DNA of 8,322 bases, taken from positions 1-8,322 of the forward strand of contig JAJZHJ010000043.1 of the NCBI GenBank assembly GCA_021804525.1. The letters run 5' to 3'. Positions within the stretch are counted from its first letter, which is position 1. Each line of letters opens with the position of its first letter. Position numbers and translations under genes: made by a program. The stretch comes from Bacteroidota bacterium. GTDB taxonomy: Bacteria > Bacteroidota > Bacteroidia > Bacteroidales > Paludibacteraceae. The notes under the pieces are model-generated. The model saw only the letters and a program-made list of their open reading frames with translations. It was not told the DNA's origin and did no database searches. Of the stretch, positions 7,138-8,322 are shown piece by piece.

Positions 7138-8268
7138 TTATTCTACGCGTAGCGCCCGTTCAAAACGTTCCAAAAAGAGCAAGGCGTCCTGGTGCGTCAG
7201 GCAAAGTGGTGGCAACAATCGTATAACGTGCGTTCCACTTCCTCCGGTAAATACTTTTTGTTCAAATAGCAAACGGCGTCGCAGTTCAGCAACTGGATTC
7301 TCCATTTCTATGCCGATCATTAAACCTAACCCACGTATTTCCTTGATTTGAGAAAATGAATTTAATTCTTTTAGTAAAAAACCACCTATTTGCTGCGCGT
7401 TTTCGATTAAGTGTTCGTCCTTGAAAATATCTAAAACAGCGATAGCGGCTGCACATGCTAAGTGATTGCCTCCGAAGGTTGTTCCCAATTGGCCATGTAT
7501 GGCCTGAAAATGTGGAGCGATGAGCACTCCGCCAATGGGAAACCCGTTGCCCATTCCTTTGGCAATGGTGATCATATCGGGACGAATGTTGGCGTATTGA
7601 TGCGCGAAAAATTTGCCGCTTCGCCCGTAACCGGATTGTATTTCGTCAAGAATTAAAACGGTATTGGTGCGCTTGCATTCTTTACTGAGATGTTCTAAAA
7701 AGCGTGTATCAGGTAGACGAATTCCGCCAATACCTTGGATGCCTTCGATGATGACAGCACAAACATCCTCTTTTCCCAATTCTTTGGTCACGGCTTCGAG
7801 GTCGTTAAGGGGCAAGAAGGTGACATCGAGTCCTGCATTGACCGGAGCAATGATTTTGGGGTTGTCTGTTACGCGTACGGCAGCCGAAGTGCGTCCATGA
7901 AAACTTTTGCCAAAAGCGACAATCCGCTTTCGTCCATTGTAAAAGGAGGCTAACTTCAACGCATTTTCGTTGGCTTCGGCTCCTGAATTGATTAAAAAGA
8001 GGCTGTAGTCTTCGTAGCCTGAAGCAATACCTAATTTTTCGGCTAATGTGACTTGCAGACTGTTGTGAACAGAATTTGAATAGAATCCCAAATTGTTGAG
8101 TTGTTCTGTAATGCGTTGAATGTAGAGTGGGTGAGAGTGACCGACAGAAATCACGGCATGGCCACCATACAGGTCGAGGTATTCATTACCTTGTGTGTCG
8201 TATGTACGACAACCGCGCCCTTTGACTATTTCAACATCAAATAAAGGATAAACATCAAAAGGTTTCAT
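7138..8268 (-). CDS. argD: Acetyl/succinylornithine aminotransferase, class III
   Basis: A 376-residue PLP-dependent class III aminotransferase. ArgD transfers the amino group between N-acylornithine and 2-oxoglutarate in arginine synthesis; Bacteroides species use N-succinyl rather than N-acetyl intermediates, so succinylornithine is the likely substrate here. Visible motifs are GGHAVISVGHSHP (35-47), the phosphate-binding NSGAEANENALK (94-105), SFHGRT (122-127), LDEIQSGYGRSGKF (207-220) with Asp208 for the PLP ring nitrogen, ITIAKGMGNGFPIGG (233-247) with Lys237 as the Schiff-base lysine, and TTFGGNHLACAAA (263-275). The start fits the family N-terminus (MKPFDVYPLFDVEIVKGRG). The frame stays open upstream to the window edge, but that stretch is the 48-bp repeat shared with kdgF. 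The LutA-like gene follows 36 bp downstream. No other arg gene is in view. Confidence 0.88.
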   Translation of the reverse strand: MKPFDVYPLFDVEIVKGRGCRTYDTQGNEYLDLYGGHAVISVGHSHPLYIQRITEQLNNLGFYSNSVHNSLQVTLAEKLGIASGYEDYSLFLINSGAEANENALKLASFYNGRKRIVAFGKSFHGRTSAAVRVTDNPKIIAPVNAGLDVTFLPLNDLEAVTKELGKEDVCAVIIEGIQGIGGIRLPDTRFLEHLSKECKRTNTVLILDEIQSGYGRSGKFFAHQYANIRPDMITIAKGMGNGFPIGGVLIAPHFQAIHGQLGTTFGGNHLACAAAIAVLDIFKDEHLIENAQQIGGFLLKELNSFSQIKEIRGLGLMIGIEMENPVAELRRRLLFEQKVFTGGSGTHVIRLLPPLCLTHQDALLFLERFERALRVE

Positions 8269-8310
8269 ATGAATTTGTTTATTTTTTTCATTAAGGTCAT
8301 ATGGAACTCG
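8263..8310 (-). repeat. 48-bp leader repeat, right copy, at the argD start
   Basis: An inverted, mismatch-free copy of 183-230, with the ATG at the same place, here the argD start (8268). Sequence beyond 8310 differs from that left of 183. The two copies face inward and enclose nearly the whole window. Confidence 0.95.
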
Positions 8311-8322
8311 TCCAGCAAGACG

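Overview
The window looks like a chromosomal segment from a Bacteroidota bacterium, most likely order Bacteroidales. This rests on three things: the protein sequences (a two-subunit methylmalonyl-CoA mutase, an ArgD and a GapA of Bacteroidales type), a Bacteroidetes-style -33/-7 promoter (TAnnTTTG) in front of gapA, and A-rich leaders in place of Shine-Dalgarno sites. The genus cannot be fixed from the sequence alone.

Layout. At the left edge, on the + strand, is a repeat-rich leader (about 39-230) followed by a small cupin of the KdgF type (225-569) with a strong hairpin terminator. All other genes are on the - strand, so in transcription order they run right to left. argD (8268-7138) and a LutA-type CCG-domain protein (7101-6373) lie 36 bp apart and probably form one unit. 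gapA (6231-5233) has its own promoter and terminator. mutA (4936-3044) and mutB (2967-844) are the small and large subunits of methylmalonyl-CoA mutase, 76 bp apart, ending at a hairpin that can terminate transcription in both directions. About 115 bp beyond that hairpin may hold the 3' end of a lost gene.

Function. MutAB interconverts succinyl-CoA and methylmalonyl-CoA, the B12-dependent step of the succinate-propionate pathway used by fermenting Bacteroidales. GapA is the central glycolytic dehydrogenase. KdgF acts on unsaturated uronates released from pectin or alginate. ArgD belongs to arginine synthesis. The LutA-like protein lacks its usual LutB and LutC partners here. The genes are ordinary metabolism and I see no mobile element, CRISPR array, tRNA or rRNA.

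The unusual feature is not a protein. A 48-bp sequence that includes the start codon is repeated without any mismatch in front of two unrelated genes at opposite ends of the window, kdgF and argD, in inverted orientation. A third, degenerate copy (35 of 49 positions identical, no gaps) lies in tandem just upstream of kdgF and ends at the ATG of a tiny ORF. This may be a shared leader or operator, a small dispersed repeat, an inversion breakpoint or an assembly chimera; the sequence alone does not decide.
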